A DNA stretch of 40,639 nucleotides, from the IMG/VR virus record IMGVR_UViG_3300044833_000040, positions 1-40,639 of that record; one strand, 5' to 3'. The translations under genes and the position numbers were made by a program. The DNA comes from a virus. Positions 7,343 to 15,428 of the stretch are shown here, in pieces (the stretch's first letter is position 1; every line of letters begins with the position of its first letter). Below the pieces are notes generated by a model. The model did not search any database. It was given only the letters and a program-made list of their open reading frames with translations, and was not told where the DNA came from.

Positions 7343-7528
7343 ATGAGTCTTCCATATGAGTTCCACACGCACCAGCGCGCTGGCTGGCTAGAGGGATCGG
7401 AGCAGTTCCAGCCAACTATTTGCACGGAATGCAAGAAGCCGCTTACTGATAGCGACAAGCAGCATACCGCTCATGTGGGATTCTGCACCTCGTGCTGCAG
7501 CCGACTCATGGGAAATGCGCAGAGATAA
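7343..7528 (+). CDS. Small zinc-binding CxxC protein
   Basis: 61 residues with two Cys pairs (CTEC near residue 27 and CTSCC near residue 48) separated by about 20 residues, the layout of a zinc ribbon. It starts 2 bp after the preceding gene. It is one of many small CxxC proteins of this phage and the only one in the head region. No specific function was recognised. The unit ends here, followed by a 172-bp gap with dyad element B. Confidence 0.6.
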   Translation: MSLPYEFHTHQRAGWLEGSEQFQPTICTECKKPLTDSDKQHTAHVGFCTSCCSRLMGNAQR

Positions 7529-7590
7529 TCGCCAAATAAATTCACCTCGAAGCCACTACGTGGGAGGCCGAAACTGGTCTCCCTATTTAT

Positions 7591-7646
7591 TTGCTTGCCA
7601 TGAATTGCCTGTGTGTTATCGTTATTGCAAATGGATTCGCAATAAC
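7591..7646 (+). promoter_or_regulatory. Promoter-like site with 27-bp dyad element, copy B
   Basis: TTGCTT (7591-7596), a 17-bp spacer and TGTTAT (7614-7619) form a modest sigma70-like promoter. The 27-bp dyad starts at the next base (7620-7646), with outer arms CGTTATTGC and GCAATAACG pairing perfectly. The dyad would cover the transcription start and first transcribed bases, so it could act as an operator or as a hairpin in the leader. The scaffold gene begins 54 bp further on. The remainder of the gap 7529-7700 shows no gene. Confidence 0.65.
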
Positions 7647-7700
7647 GAATCTATACAAGTTTCCGTTCTGGGTCCGTACAACCCTGCAGTGGAGCGATCC

Positions 7701-8492
7701 ATGCCCGATGGTTTGGTTGAGCAAGAAGTCGTAACGCCCGCCGCGACCGAAGAGGTCACAACTACCACGGAGTCGGCAGCCGAGGAACAGCAGGAACCGC
7801 AGGAAGGCAAGCCCGGCGTATCTCCAAATGTTCAGAAGCGTATCGACCGGCTCACCCGCGAAAAAGCGGAGGCACTTCGGGAAGTAGAGTATCTGCGGAA
7901 CCTCGCACACTCCAAGCCCGCGCCCGTCGAGACGACCACGGCAGTTGAGCCAAAAGGCGAGCCATCTGAGGACAATTTCGAAACCCATGCGGCCTATGTC
8001 AAGGCGCTGACCAAGTGGACTGCGAACCAGGCCGTGGAAGAGTTCAAGGCATCGCAGCGAACCGAAGCGGTCAAGACGAGAACGCAGACGGTACAGCAGG
8101 AGTTCAAGGGACGGCAGGAAGCATTCAAGGCAGCCACTCCCGATTTCGACGAGGTTATCTCTTCCGCAGACGTGCAGGTATCGAATGCGGTGATTACGGA
8201 GATCGTCGAGAGCGAGAATGGCCCGGCATTGCAGTATTTCCTTGCCAAGAACCCTGACGAAGCGGAGCGGCTCTCGAAGCTGGCTCCCCTCGCGCTGGCC
8301 CGAGAAGTGGGAAAGATTGAGTCGCGGTTCATATCCTCGCCGGTCATTAAGACGGCAAAGACGACGACCTCGGCCCCGCCGCCCCCTACTCCCGGCAAGA
8401 CGACTTCGGGCAGGACGAAAAGCCTGTACGACGATGACTTGAGCCCCGCAGAGTATCGAGCGTTGAGGTACCCCAAGCAAGCCGGGAAATAA
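7701..8492 (+). CDS. Head scaffolding protein
   Basis: 263 residues at the scaffold position between portal and coat (P22 gp8 is 303 residues). It guides coat assembly and leaves the maturing head. The composition fits: an acidic Glu/Thr-rich N-terminus, a central helical charged region (KRIDRLTREKAEALREVEYL) and a basic C-terminal tail ending in LSPAEYRALRYPK, where P22-type scaffolds bind coat. The ATG at 7701 has a GGAG sequence at the right distance; the ORF stays open upstream to 7473, but that part reads through the dyad and promoter and looks non-coding. Confidence 0.8.
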   Translation: MPDGLVEQEVVTPAATEEVTTTTESAAEEQQEPQEGKPGVSPNVQKRIDRLTREKAEALREVEYLRNLAHSKPAPVETTTAVEPKGEPSEDNFETHAAYVKALTKWTANQAVEEFKASQRTEAVKTRTQTVQQEFKGRQEAFKAATPDFDEVISSADVQVSNAVITEIVESENGPALQYFLAKNPDEAERLSKLAPLALAREVGKIESRFISSPVIKTAKTTTSAPPPPTPGKTTSGRTKSLYDDDLSPAEYRALRYPKQAGK

Positions 8493-8510
8493 GCCGGCGA
8501 GGCTTCCTCG

Positions 8511-9725
8511 ATGGCAAACACCCTCCTCACCATTGGCATGATCACCAACGAAGCGTTGGCGGTCCTGCACAACATGTTAACCTTCACCAAGGGCGTCAAT
8601 CGCCAGTATGACGACAGTTTCGGCGTGGCCGGCGCCAAGATCGGCACCACCCTGAACGTCCGCAAACCACCGCGGTACGTGGGCCGCGTCGGGCAGAACA
8701 TCTCGGTCGAGAATGCGACCGAAACCAGCGTCCCGGTCGTCCTCACCACCCAGCGTGGCGTGGACATCTCCTTTTCCTCGCAGGATCTGGAACTCTCCAT
8801 CTCCGACTTCTCCGAGCAGTTCATCATCCCGGCGATTGCGAACGTGGCCAACCACATCGACATCGACGGCCTGACGATGGCGCTGCAGTCCACCTACAAT
8901 CAGGTCGGTACCCCCGGAACCACCCCGGCCAACATCCAGACCTACCTGAACAGCGGCGTGGTGCTTGACAATAACTCCGCCCCACGCGATGGGCGGCGCA
9001 ATCTGGTGCTGAACCCGCAGGCGCAGGCGACGATGGTCGGCTCGCTCAACAACATCTTCAACTCGCCGGGGCGCATCAGCCAACAGAACAACGAAGGCAT
9101 CATGGAATCCGGCTACGGGTTCAATTGGTCGATGGATCAGAACGTGGTGACCCAGACGACCGGGCCTCTGGGCGGGACTCCGCTGGTGAATGGTGCGGCG
9201 CAGTCCGGCTCGAACCTCGTCACCAATGGCTGGACCGCAGCCGCCGCAGTTCGCCTCAACCAGGGCGACGTCTTCACCATCGCGGGCGTCTTCGAAGTCA
9301 ACCCGATGAGTCTCCAATCCACCGGCCGGCTCAAGCAGTTCGTGGTGACCGCTGCAGTCTCCTCGGATGGCGCTGGCAACGCCACCATCCCGATCAGCCC
9401 CGCCATCGTCGGTGCTGGTACGGGCTTCCAGAACGTGAGCGCGCTCCCGGCTGCGGGCGCTGCAATCACGATCTCGGGCGCTGCTGGGGTCGTCTCCCCG
9501 CAGAACCTGCTCTACCACAAGAACGCCTTCACCCTGGCCTGTGCCGACCTGCCCCTGCCTCGCGGCGTGGATATGGCGGCCCGCAAGTCGGACAAGCAGA
9601 CCGGCCTGAGCGTCCGCATGGTGCGCGCCTACAACGTGACGACAGATCAGTTCCCCTGCCGCCTGGACGTCCTCTACGGCTGGGCTCCCTTGTATCCCGA
9701 ATGGGCCTGCCGGATCGCAGGCTAA
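8511..9725 (+). CDS. Major capsid protein, P22 coat (gp5) family
   Basis: 404 residues (P22 gp5 is 430). It forms the icosahedral shell. The N-terminal ANTLLTIGMITNEALAVLHN and the GTTLNVRKPPRYVGRVGQNI stretch fit the P22 coat family (HK97 fold). The end, YNVTTDQFPCRLDVLYGWAP, is the usual strand closing this family. A Gly/Ala/Thr-rich stretch around 250-325 lies where the P22 protein carries its inserted domain. It starts 18 bp after the scaffold stop, so scaffold and coat share a transcript led by dyad element B. Confidence 0.93.
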   Translation: MANTLLTIGMITNEALAVLHNMLTFTKGVNRQYDDSFGVAGAKIGTTLNVRKPPRYVGRVGQNISVENATETSVPVVLTTQRGVDISFSSQDLELSISDFSEQFIIPAIANVANHIDIDGLTMALQSTYNQVGTPGTTPANIQTYLNSGVVLDNNSAPRDGRRNLVLNPQAQATMVGSLNNIFNSPGRISQQNNEGIMESGYGFNWSMDQNVVTQTTGPLGGTPLVNGAAQSGSNLVTNGWTAAAAVRLNQGDVFTIAGVFEVNPMSLQSTGRLKQFVVTAAVSSDGAGNATIPISPAIVGAGTGFQNVSALPAAGAAITISGAAGVVSPQNLLYHKNAFTLACADLPLPRGVDMAARKSDKQTGLSVRMVRAYNVTTDQFPCRLDVLYGWAPLYPEWACRIAG

Positions 9726-9786
9726 CCGCAATTCTCCAGCGCGGGGTCGGAAGGTAGGCTCCGCGTCCTTTTCAAGAAAGGACAAC

Positions 9787-9951
9787 ATGACCGCGAACAC
9801 GCACGCGCAATTGTCCAGCCAGATCAAAGCCGCCGACCCAACCTTTCCCAAGGATGCATATTCCCCGGGTAAGATGGTTGTCACCGTCGCCACCGCAGCC
9901 GAATTGACCGCGCTCGGCACCGGGTGGTTTACCTACCGCGTCAGCGCATAA
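9787..9951 (+). CDS. Short 54-residue protein after coat
   Basis: A small gene with a good GAAAGGA ribosome site 4 bases before the ATG. The product mixes short hydrophobic strands (MVVTVATAAELTAL) with Gly and aromatic residues (GTGWFTYRVSA) and has no Cys. It starts 61 bp after the coat gene in the same direction. No family was recognised. A small head-decoration or completion protein is the natural guess from position, but nothing in the sequence proves it. Confidence 0.6.
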   Translation: MTANTHAQLSSQIKAADPTFPKDAYSPGKMVVTVATAAELTALGTGWFTYRVSA

Positions 9952-9961
9952 GAGAGGGACC

Positions 9962-10186
9962 ATGGAACGTTGTTCGTACACGCACGAAGAGTTGGCCGCT
10001 GACCTGAAGGAAGCATCGCCGGCCAGCGAGCCTGAACTGGTAGCAGAGCCCGCCATCGAACCAGTTGTGAAACTGGCAGAGCCTATCATCGAGCCCATCC
10101 CTAAACCCGCTGCGGAACCGATCGCAGCCGAGCCAACTGAAACCCCCGCCGAAGGAGCCACCGATGCCGCAGTACCCCAAGTATAA
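9962..10186 (+). CDS. Acidic Pro/Glu-rich 74-residue protein
   Basis: The middle of this protein is a run of short Glu-Pro-Ala units (EPAIEP, AEPIIEP, AAEPIAAEP), which points to an extended, unstructured acidic chain. The start has GAGGGA just upstream. The 3' end overlaps the next gene by 23 nt in another frame. No family was recognised. Extended acidic linkers of this type occur in virion accessory proteins, but the role here is unknown. Confidence 0.6.
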   Translation: MERCSYTHEELAADLKEASPASEPELVAEPAIEPVVKLAEPIIEPIPKPAAEPIAAEPTETPAEGATDAAVPQV

Positions 10187-10382
10187 GTACCATGCCGAAC
10201 TCGAGCCCGAGATTGTGCATGATGAGGCCGCTGAGGATGCCCTCGGAGGCGGCTGGGAGGACTCGCCCGCCGATCATGGCGTCATCACCAACCCTTCGAA
10301 GGAGCAGGCCCTGCAGATGCGTCAGGAGGCTTTGGCGAAGGAGCAGAAGCGCGGCCCCGGTCGCCCCAAGAAGGACGAATAA
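10164..10382 (+). CDS. Hypothetical 72-residue protein with GRPKK tail
   Basis: Starts at an ATG with AAGGAG 8 bases upstream, inside the end of the preceding gene. It is acidic in the first half (ELEPEIVHDEAAEDALGGG) and basic at the end (KRGPGRPKKDE), an AT-hook-like motif also seen in other small proteins of this phage. The stop overlaps the next start (TAATG). No function was recognised. Confidence 0.6.
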   Translation: MPQYPKYKYHAELEPEIVHDEAAEDALGGGWEDSPADHGVITNPSKEQALQMRQEALAKEQKRGPGRPKKDE

Positions 10383-10510
10383 TGTACATCCTCAAAGTGG
10401 AGGGGAGTGAGGCGGGGAAATATCACAGCGAGGAAATCGCGCAGGAAGTGCTCAAATTCCTGCGGCAACGCCACCCCCTCAAGCCTGTCACCATTGAAAG
10501 GATCGGATGA
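10382..10510 (+). CDS. Short 42-residue protein before gp4-like gene
   Basis: The ORF is coupled on both sides: its ATG overlaps the preceding stop and its stop overlaps the ATG of the gp4-like gene by 4 nt. The product begins with a strand (MYILKVEGSEAGKYHSEEIA) and continues as an amphipathic helix with several basic residues. No family was recognised. The tight coupling is the main argument that it is translated. Confidence 0.6.
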   Translation: MYILKVEGSEAGKYHSEEIAQEVLKFLRQRHPLKPVTIERIG

Positions 10511-11229
10511 GCACTGTACTCGATCTGATTGCCGGATCTCTCCGCCTGCTCGGCGCCGTGGCCAGCGGAGAGTCGCCGTCTGCGTCGGAGTCAGAGGACG
10601 CACTCTATGCCCTGAATGCGCTGATCGACACGTGGAAGCTCGAGAGTCTGATGGTCTACAACATCAGCCCGCAGGCTTTCGCTCTGGTGCCGGGGCAGAA
10701 GATGTACACCATGGGCACGGGTGGCAACTGGAACGCCGAGCGACCGGTGCAGATCGACTCCATGTTCCTGCAATACACGGGCACCGGCACTGGCGGCCCA
10801 CTTCCGCTGAACCTGCCCATCAAGCTGCTGAATCAGGATCAGTACAACGCCATCATCGTGCCGAATACGGCCTCGACATTCCCCACCGCTGCCTATGTGA
10901 GCGACGATTTCCCGTTGCGGCAGATCTTCCTGTGGCCGGTTCCGCAGATCAATTACAGCGTGAACGTCTTCACCTGGGGGCTGATCGACGGCTTCGGCGC
11001 GATCACGGACGATATCGCACTGCCGCCCGGCTATGAGCGGATGCTGCGCTTCAATCTAGCATTGGAATTGGCTGCCGAGTTCGGATTGACGCCATCGCAG
11101 ACCGTCGCCGCGGGCGCGCTCGACGCCAAGAGCGCCGTGAAGCGAAACAACATCAAGCCGCTATTCATGGCCTGCGACTCAGGCGTGACCCGGCGCAAAA
11201 CCGGGTTCAACTGGCTCACGGGCGCCTGA
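10507..11229 (+). CDS. Head-completion / tail accessory factor, P22 gp4 type
   Basis: 240 residues. The N-terminal helices (VLDLIAGSLRLLGAVASGE, then ALYALNALIDTWKLE) are typical of the P22 gp4 tail accessory family, which binds below the portal ring and starts the tail. The middle has an all-beta insert (GQKMYTMGTGGNWN) and the end returns to helix (GYERMLRFNLALELAAEFG). It is longer than gp4 (166 residues). It precedes the gp10-like gene as in P22, with only 1 bp between them. P22 gp4 also has muramidase activity; whether this one does cannot be told. Confidence 0.85.
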   Translation: MSTVLDLIAGSLRLLGAVASGESPSASESEDALYALNALIDTWKLESLMVYNISPQAFALVPGQKMYTMGTGGNWNAERPVQIDSMFLQYTGTGTGGPLPLNLPIKLLNQDQYNAIIVPNTASTFPTAAYVSDDFPLRQIFLWPVPQINYSVNVFTWGLIDGFGAITDDIALPPGYERMLRFNLALELAAEFGLTPSQTVAAGALDAKSAVKRNNIKPLFMACDSGVTRRKTGFNWLTGA

Positions 11230-11230
11230 C

Positions 11231-12958
11231 ATGGAATATGGATCGTTCGTCGGCCCAACCTACCAGTTACAGAATATCTCGGCGAACTGTCAGCGCTGCA
11301 TCAACCTCTACCCACAGGCGGATGAGAGCGGGGCGGGCAAGGGCCGCGCCTACCTGCTGAGTACGCCAGGGCTGGTGCGCGTTGCCGACCTGACCGGGAC
11401 CGCAGCGGGAGGCATCCGCGGCACCTATACCGCCTCCAATGAGCGGCTCTTTGCCGTGGTGGGTGCCTTCCTGGTGGAGTTAGGCGCAACAGGGGCGATT
11501 CTCGGCACCTATCCGCTCCCCGGCGAGACCGGCACCGGCTTAGTCAGCATGACCGACAATGGCCGAGACATGCTGATCTGCACCGGCCCAAACGCCTATT
11601 GGTTCCACTTCGCGGCGAATGGCGGAATCGGGACCATGATTCTCAATGCGGGCGGCACTGGCTGGGCGGTCGGCGACGTCTTTACTGCCAATGTGGGAGC
11701 GGGAGGAACGGGCACGATCGCAGCCGTGGGGGCGGGCGGGGTTGCTACTGCGATCACGTTCACCAGCGGAGGCAGCGGTTATGTGAGTGCGGCGGGCTCG
11801 ACCACAACGGCATCGCTACCTTCCTTGGGAATCGGCCTGACGGTGGATATTACGGTGGTCGCGGCCAACACGCTGACCCAGGTGACGGATGAGGTCTTTC
11901 AAGGCGCCGGCTCCTGCGGCTTTATCGACGGCTACATCGTCTTCAGCCAGCCGGGCACGCAGATCTTCTGGATCACGAATATCTATTCGACCGTCATCAA
12001 CCCGCTGGGGTTCGCATCGGCTGAGGGCGCGCCCGACAATTTGATTACCCTGCTGGTCGATCATCGCGAAATATGGCTGTTCAGCGATATTCATACCGAG
12101 GTCTGGTACGACTCCGGAAACGCGAACTTCCCCTTTGCGGCCATTCAGGGCGCCTTCATCTCGCATGGCATCGCCGCGGCGAAGTCTGCGGTGCGGTTGG
12201 ACAACACTACCTTCTGGATCGGCAATGACGAGTTCGGGCAGGGAGTGGTGCTCCGCGCGAACGGATATGCTCCGCTGCGGGTATCGAACTTCGCGATCGA
12301 GCAGGCGATGCAGAGATATCCCACCATCGCCGATGCGGTTGCATGGACCTATCAGCAGGATGGCCACAGCTTCTATGTGATCAACTTCCCGAGCGGCGAT
12401 GCGACCTGGGCCTATGACGCCGCCAGTGGCATGTGGCACGAGCGGGCCTACCTCGGGACGCTCGCCATCAATGATGGCCAACTGCACCGCGGCCGGGCAA
12501 ATACGCACAGTTTCGCATTTGGGCGGCACATTGTGGGCGACTGGCAGACCGGATACCTCTACCAACTCACGCCAGCGGCCTATGACGATGACGGGCGGCA
12601 GATCCAGCGTCTTCGCCGGGCCCCGTACATCGACAATGAGTTGCGCCGCATCTTTTTCGCACAATTTCAGCTTGATTTGGAGGTTGGTCAGGGAAATCCC
12701 GGCGCAGTTGAGCCTGTGGCGCCTCCCGCAGAGCCCGTCGATCCGCAAATTAGCCTGCGATGGTCGGATGATGGCGGCTATACGTGGTCCGGCTACAAAA
12801 CGATCAGCATGGGCGTCTCGGGGCAGTATCGCAAGCGCGTCGTGTGGCGCCGGCTGGGATATGCACGCTCCCGCACCTTTGAGGTGTCGACCGGCCAGCA
12901 CGGCATCGGGCTGTCGCTGTACAACGCATACCTCGAGTTGCAGGGGGTGCAGAGCTGA
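11231..12958 (+). CDS. Packaged-DNA stabilisation protein, P22 gp10 type
   Basis: 575 residues (P22 gp10 is 472). This family forms the hub below gp4 and closes the head after packaging. The start GSFVGPTYQLQNISANCQRC followed by INLYPQAD is the family signature, and the beta-propeller-like repeats after it are typical. Residues about 137-215 form a Gly/Ala-rich insert with GGTGWAVGDVF and GGSGYVSAAG motifs, also seen in the tailspike, which explains the extra length. The next gene overlaps its stop by 1 nt. Tail-hub position and order match P22. Confidence 0.88.
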   Translation: MEYGSFVGPTYQLQNISANCQRCINLYPQADESGAGKGRAYLLSTPGLVRVADLTGTAAGGIRGTYTASNERLFAVVGAFLVELGATGAILGTYPLPGETGTGLVSMTDNGRDMLICTGPNAYWFHFAANGGIGTMILNAGGTGWAVGDVFTANVGAGGTGTIAAVGAGGVATAITFTSGGSGYVSAAGSTTTASLPSLGIGLTVDITVVAANTLTQVTDEVFQGAGSCGFIDGYIVFSQPGTQIFWITNIYSTVINPLGFASAEGAPDNLITLLVDHREIWLFSDIHTEVWYDSGNANFPFAAIQGAFISHGIAAAKSAVRLDNTTFWIGNDEFGQGVVLRANGYAPLRVSNFAIEQAMQRYPTIADAVAWTYQQDGHSFYVINFPSGDATWAYDAASGMWHERAYLGTLAINDGQLHRGRANTHSFAFGRHIVGDWQTGYLYQLTPAAYDDDGRQIQRLRRAPYIDNELRRIFFAQFQLDLEVGQGNPGAVEPVAPPAEPVDPQISLRWSDDGGYTWSGYKTISMGVSGQYRKRVVWRRLGYARSRTFEVSTGQHGIGLSLYNAYLELQGVQS

Positions 12959-13467
12959 TGGCCACTGCTCCCACCCAGACACCGCCGCCGCTTCCGACGC
13001 GCAGCCCGATCATGGACAGCACTGGCCTTGTGACACGTACTTGGCTCAACTGGTTCACCTTTCTTGGGAATCTGTTCGCTACGGTCGAATCGCCTGCCTT
13101 CGCGGGATTGCCGACCGCTCCCACTGCACCATCCGGCACGAATACCACCCAGATCGCCTCGACAGGATTCGTCGGCATGGCCGTTGCTGCGGAAACCTCG
13201 CGGGCCGCAACCGCGGAGGCCGTGCTGAATGCCTCCGTTACTGCGGAGAGGGTGCGGGCGCAGGCAGCTGAGGCACTGCGGGCTCCGATTGCCTCGCCGA
13301 CCTTCACTGGCACTGTGAACCAGCCCACGCCGCCCGTGTTGACGGCAGCGGCCACGGCCACGACAGCGACGGCAGGGGCGGCAAGCGCGCTGCCTGCGAC
13401 ACCCACAGGCTACCTGCAGACCAGCATCAATGGCGTGGTTGTGAAGATCCCTTTTTATTCGATATGA
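12958..13467 (+). CDS. Tail needle- or fibre-like protein at gp26 position
   Basis: 169 residues, at the place where P22 encodes its tail needle gp26. The N-terminus is Pro-rich (TPPPLPTRSPIMD) followed by TWLNWF. A PTAPTAPSGTNTTQIASTGF segment, a recurrent motif of phage tail fibres, occurs near residue 50 and has a weaker copy in the tailspike. The middle (about 70-105) is a long Ala-rich helix, suitable for a trimeric coiled coil. A needle or small fibre role is inferred from position, helix and motif; there is no clear sequence match to gp26. Confidence 0.6.
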   Translation: MATAPTQTPPPLPTRSPIMDSTGLVTRTWLNWFTFLGNLFATVESPAFAGLPTAPTAPSGTNTTQIASTGFVGMAVAAETSRAATAEAVLNASVTAERVRAQAAEALRAPIASPTFTGTVNQPTPPVLTAAATATTATAGAASALPATPTGYLQTSINGVVVKIPFYSI

Positions 13468-13500
13468 TTTCTGCGCTAATGAGAATATATTCGCAATAAC
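13439..13500 (+). promoter_or_regulatory. Promoter-like site with 27-bp dyad element, copy C
   Basis: TTGTGA (13439-13444), an 18-bp spacer and TATGAT (13463-13468) make a fair sigma70-type promoter at the end of the preceding gene. Dyad copy C fills 13474-13500, 5 bp after the -10 box, and the next start codon follows 3 bp later. The left and right 12-bp halves pair at 9 of 12 positions. With only 3 bp before the ATG, the element also covers any ribosome-binding region. Confidence 0.65.
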
Positions 13501-13503
13501 AAC

Positions 13504-13629
13504 ATGAAACTACTCTGGCGCCGGTATTCACGCGAAACCGATATGTTCCTCTCGGGAATCTTCCTGAATGGCAAGCCCTGGCTTGTCTTCCAGAATTGCG
13601 GCCGCTATCTGTGTAGGGTGAAAATTTGA
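13504..13629 (+). CDS. Short 41-residue protein after dyad element C
   Basis: An aromatic and basic small protein (KLLWRRYSRETD, GIFLNGKPWLVFQNCG, YLCRVKI). The ATG lies 3 bp after dyad C, with no room for a normal Shine-Dalgarno sequence other than the dyad itself. The stop overlaps the TTG start of the oxygenase gene by 4 nt, so it may serve to couple that gene to the promoter. No family was recognised. Confidence 0.5.
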   Translation: MKLLWRRYSRETDMFLSGIFLNGKPWLVFQNCGRYLCRVKI

Positions 13630-14189
13630 AGAACTTTCAACTCATCGCCGGGGGCATCAGCGTGGCTCCACTGCTCAATGCGGTGCTGCGGAGCGACCTC
13701 TGGAGCGCGCACACCCTGCGCACGGCACACCCACTGAGCCCGCACCAGCAGGTTGAGGACATCTGGCTTCGCTTCAATGAACTGCCGACTCCAGGGCAGG
13801 AGAAGGAGGTGATCGACGATCACGAGAGCGTGAACTATCCGGCATGGTATGAGCTGTCGGAAGCACAGAGCGTCTGCCTGGACCTGATGCGGCAGATGCG
13901 GGGGGAACGGCTTGGACGTGCGCTCATTACTTCGCTGGCTCCGGGGAAGACGATCGCGCCGCATGTCGATGGCGGATCGCATGCCACCTACTATGACCGT
14001 TTCCATATCGTGCTGCAGGGGCTGCCCGGATCGCTGTTCTACTGCGGCGGCGAGACTGTTCAGATGCGAACCGGCGAGGTGTGGTGGTTTCAGAATCTCG
14101 CTGAGCATTCGGTCGTGAATAACTCTGCGGATGCGCGGATTCACCTCGTTGTGGACATCAAGACGCCGGATCGGATGGTGGCGCGGTGA
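13626..14189 (+). CDS. 2OG-Fe(II) oxygenase, aspartyl/asparaginyl hydroxylase-like
   Basis: 187 residues with the double-stranded beta-helix pattern of Asp/Asn beta-hydroxylase-type oxygenases. The iron ligands are His113 and Asp115 (HVDGG) and His161 (AEHSVVNNS), with Arg171 placed to bind 2-oxoglutarate. These enzymes hydroxylate protein side chains or other substrates using O2 and 2-oxoglutarate. The start is a TTG overlapping the 41-codon gene, and the stop overlaps the acetyltransferase gene. Its place among virion genes suggests that it modifies a virion protein or a host surface target; the substrate is not visible. Confidence 0.8.
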   Translation: MKNFQLIAGGISVAPLLNAVLRSDLWSAHTLRTAHPLSPHQQVEDIWLRFNELPTPGQEKEVIDDHESVNYPAWYELSEAQSVCLDLMRQMRGERLGRALITSLAPGKTIAPHVDGGSHATYYDRFHIVLQGLPGSLFYCGGETVQMRTGEVWWFQNLAEHSVVNNSADARIHLVVDIKTPDRMVAR

Positions 14190-14668
14190 CTGTCACCTAC
14201 GCGCTTGAGCCGCTGGCGACCGCGCGGCCTGAACTGGAGGCGCTGCTGCCCTTCCATTGGGCAGAGATCGCGCGGGACAAGGATAATCCCAAGTTCGCGT
14301 TGCGTCCGGATTGGGAGACCTACCACGCGCTTGAGGCAGCCGGCCAGTTCGCCATGATGGTGGTGCGTGTGGATGGCCGCATGGTCGGCTATCACGTCGG
14401 ATTCGTGCGCCGACAGTTGCATTATGTGGCCAGCCTCGCATTCTCGACCGACATCTATTTCGTGCTCGAGGAGTACCGCAAGGGTCGCATTGGCATTCAA
14501 CTCTTCAAGGAGACGGAAAAGGCGATGCGAGCGCGGGGCGTAGACAAGATGTACCTCGGCTGCAAGAGCGCCGGCCACCTCGATCGCTCGCGACTCTTCG
14601 AGCACCTTGGCTATTCGCGCATCGAGTACGTCTTCGCAAAGGTTTTAGGAGCCGACGATGAAGGGTAA
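14186..14668 (+). CDS. GNAT-family N-acetyltransferase
   Basis: 160 residues. The central strand-loop-helix with DIYFVLEEYRKGRIGIQLF has the acetyl-CoA pyrophosphate loop pattern (R/Q-x-x-G-x-G/A) seen here as RKGRIG, followed by an amphipathic helix. Later parts (GVDKMYLGCK, LFEHLGY) match the usual GNAT strands 6 and 7. It would transfer an acetyl group to an amine. The GTG start overlaps the oxygenase stop by 4 nt, and its end overlaps the next gene by 11 nt, so oxygenase and acetyltransferase are probably made together. The substrate is unknown. Confidence 0.8.
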   Translation: MTVTYALEPLATARPELEALLPFHWAEIARDKDNPKFALRPDWETYHALEAAGQFAMMVVRVDGRMVGYHVGFVRRQLHYVASLAFSTDIYFVLEEYRKGRIGIQLFKETEKAMRARGVDKMYLGCKSAGHLDRSRLFEHLGYSRIEYVFAKVLGADDEG

Positions 14669-15425
14669 CGAATTAATTAACTTCGATTATCGCGGCTCCC
14701 GCATGAAGGTTGCCGTCGCGGTCATCGGCGGCGTTGCCTCCCTTGCCGGCGGTGCGGTCTCGGCCATCGGAGCATCGAGTGCAGCCGACACGCAGGCAGC
14801 CGCAGCACAGCAGGCCGCACAGATCCAGCAGCAGCAGTATCAGCAGAACACCGCGAATCAACAGCCGTACATGTCTGCGGGAACCTCTGCGCTCAGCACC
14901 ATTGGGCAGGACCAGGCCAACGGGACGGGGTTTGCGGCCGCCTTCAATCCTTCGACCTACATCGACACGCCCGGCTATCAGTTCCAGCTCCAGCAGGGCC
15001 AGAGCGCCATCGACTCGTCCGCGGCGGCAACCGGAGGCGTGCTGAATGGGGGCACACTCAAGGCGCTCGATCAGTACACCACCGGCCTTGCGAATACGAC
15101 CTATGGGCAGGCTTACAGCCAGTACATGCAGAACAGCCAGCAGCAGTACAGCCAGCTTTATGGGGTAGCGAGCCTGGGCGAGCAGGCTGCGGGCGCGCTC
15201 GACGCGCAGGGCACGCAGTCGGCGGCCAATACCGGGAATTATCTCACCCAGGCTGGCAGTGCTACGGCTGCGGGGACTGTCGGCGTCAGCAATGCGATCA
15301 ACCAGGGCATCAGCGGCGTCAGCAATGCCGCCAGCACCTACGGAATCATGCAGGGATTGTCCTCGGCGTCGAGCTACAAGCCGACCAACACCACCAGCGC
15401 CCCGGTCAGCTATGGAGACGGATAA
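14658..15425 (+). CDS. Ejection / internal virion protein (gp7 position)
   Basis: 255 residues at the place of P22 gp7 (229 residues), the first of the three proteins ejected with the DNA. A short polar start is followed by an Ala/Gly-rich hydrophobic stretch (VAVAVIGGVASLAGGAVSAIG), then Gln-rich helices (AAQIQQQQYQQN). The segment TPGYQFQLQQGQSAIDSSAA is typical of a family found beside ejection proteins. The ATG has GGAG 7 bases upstream. No direct relation to gp7 was recognised beyond position, size and composition. Confidence 0.7.
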   Translation: MKGNELINFDYRGSRMKVAVAVIGGVASLAGGAVSAIGASSAADTQAAAAQQAAQIQQQQYQQNTANQQPYMSAGTSALSTIGQDQANGTGFAAAFNPSTYIDTPGYQFQLQQGQSAIDSSAAATGGVLNGGTLKALDQYTTGLANTTYGQAYSQYMQNSQQQYSQLYGVASLGEQAAGALDAQGTQSAANTGNYLTQAGSATAAGTVGVSNAINQGISGVSNAASTYGIMQGLSSASSYKPTNTTSAPVSYGDG

Positions 15426-15428
15426 ACG

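Noticed and set aside
8577-9920. Minus-strand open frame of 447 codons over the coat gene
   Set aside because: Antisense to a clear P22-type coat gene in GC-rich DNA; composition is His/Arg/Gly-rich without any recognisable fold.
11816-12982. Minus-strand open frame of 388 codons over the gp10-like gene
   Set aside because: Shadow of a recognised structural gene, with no start signal and no family resemblance.
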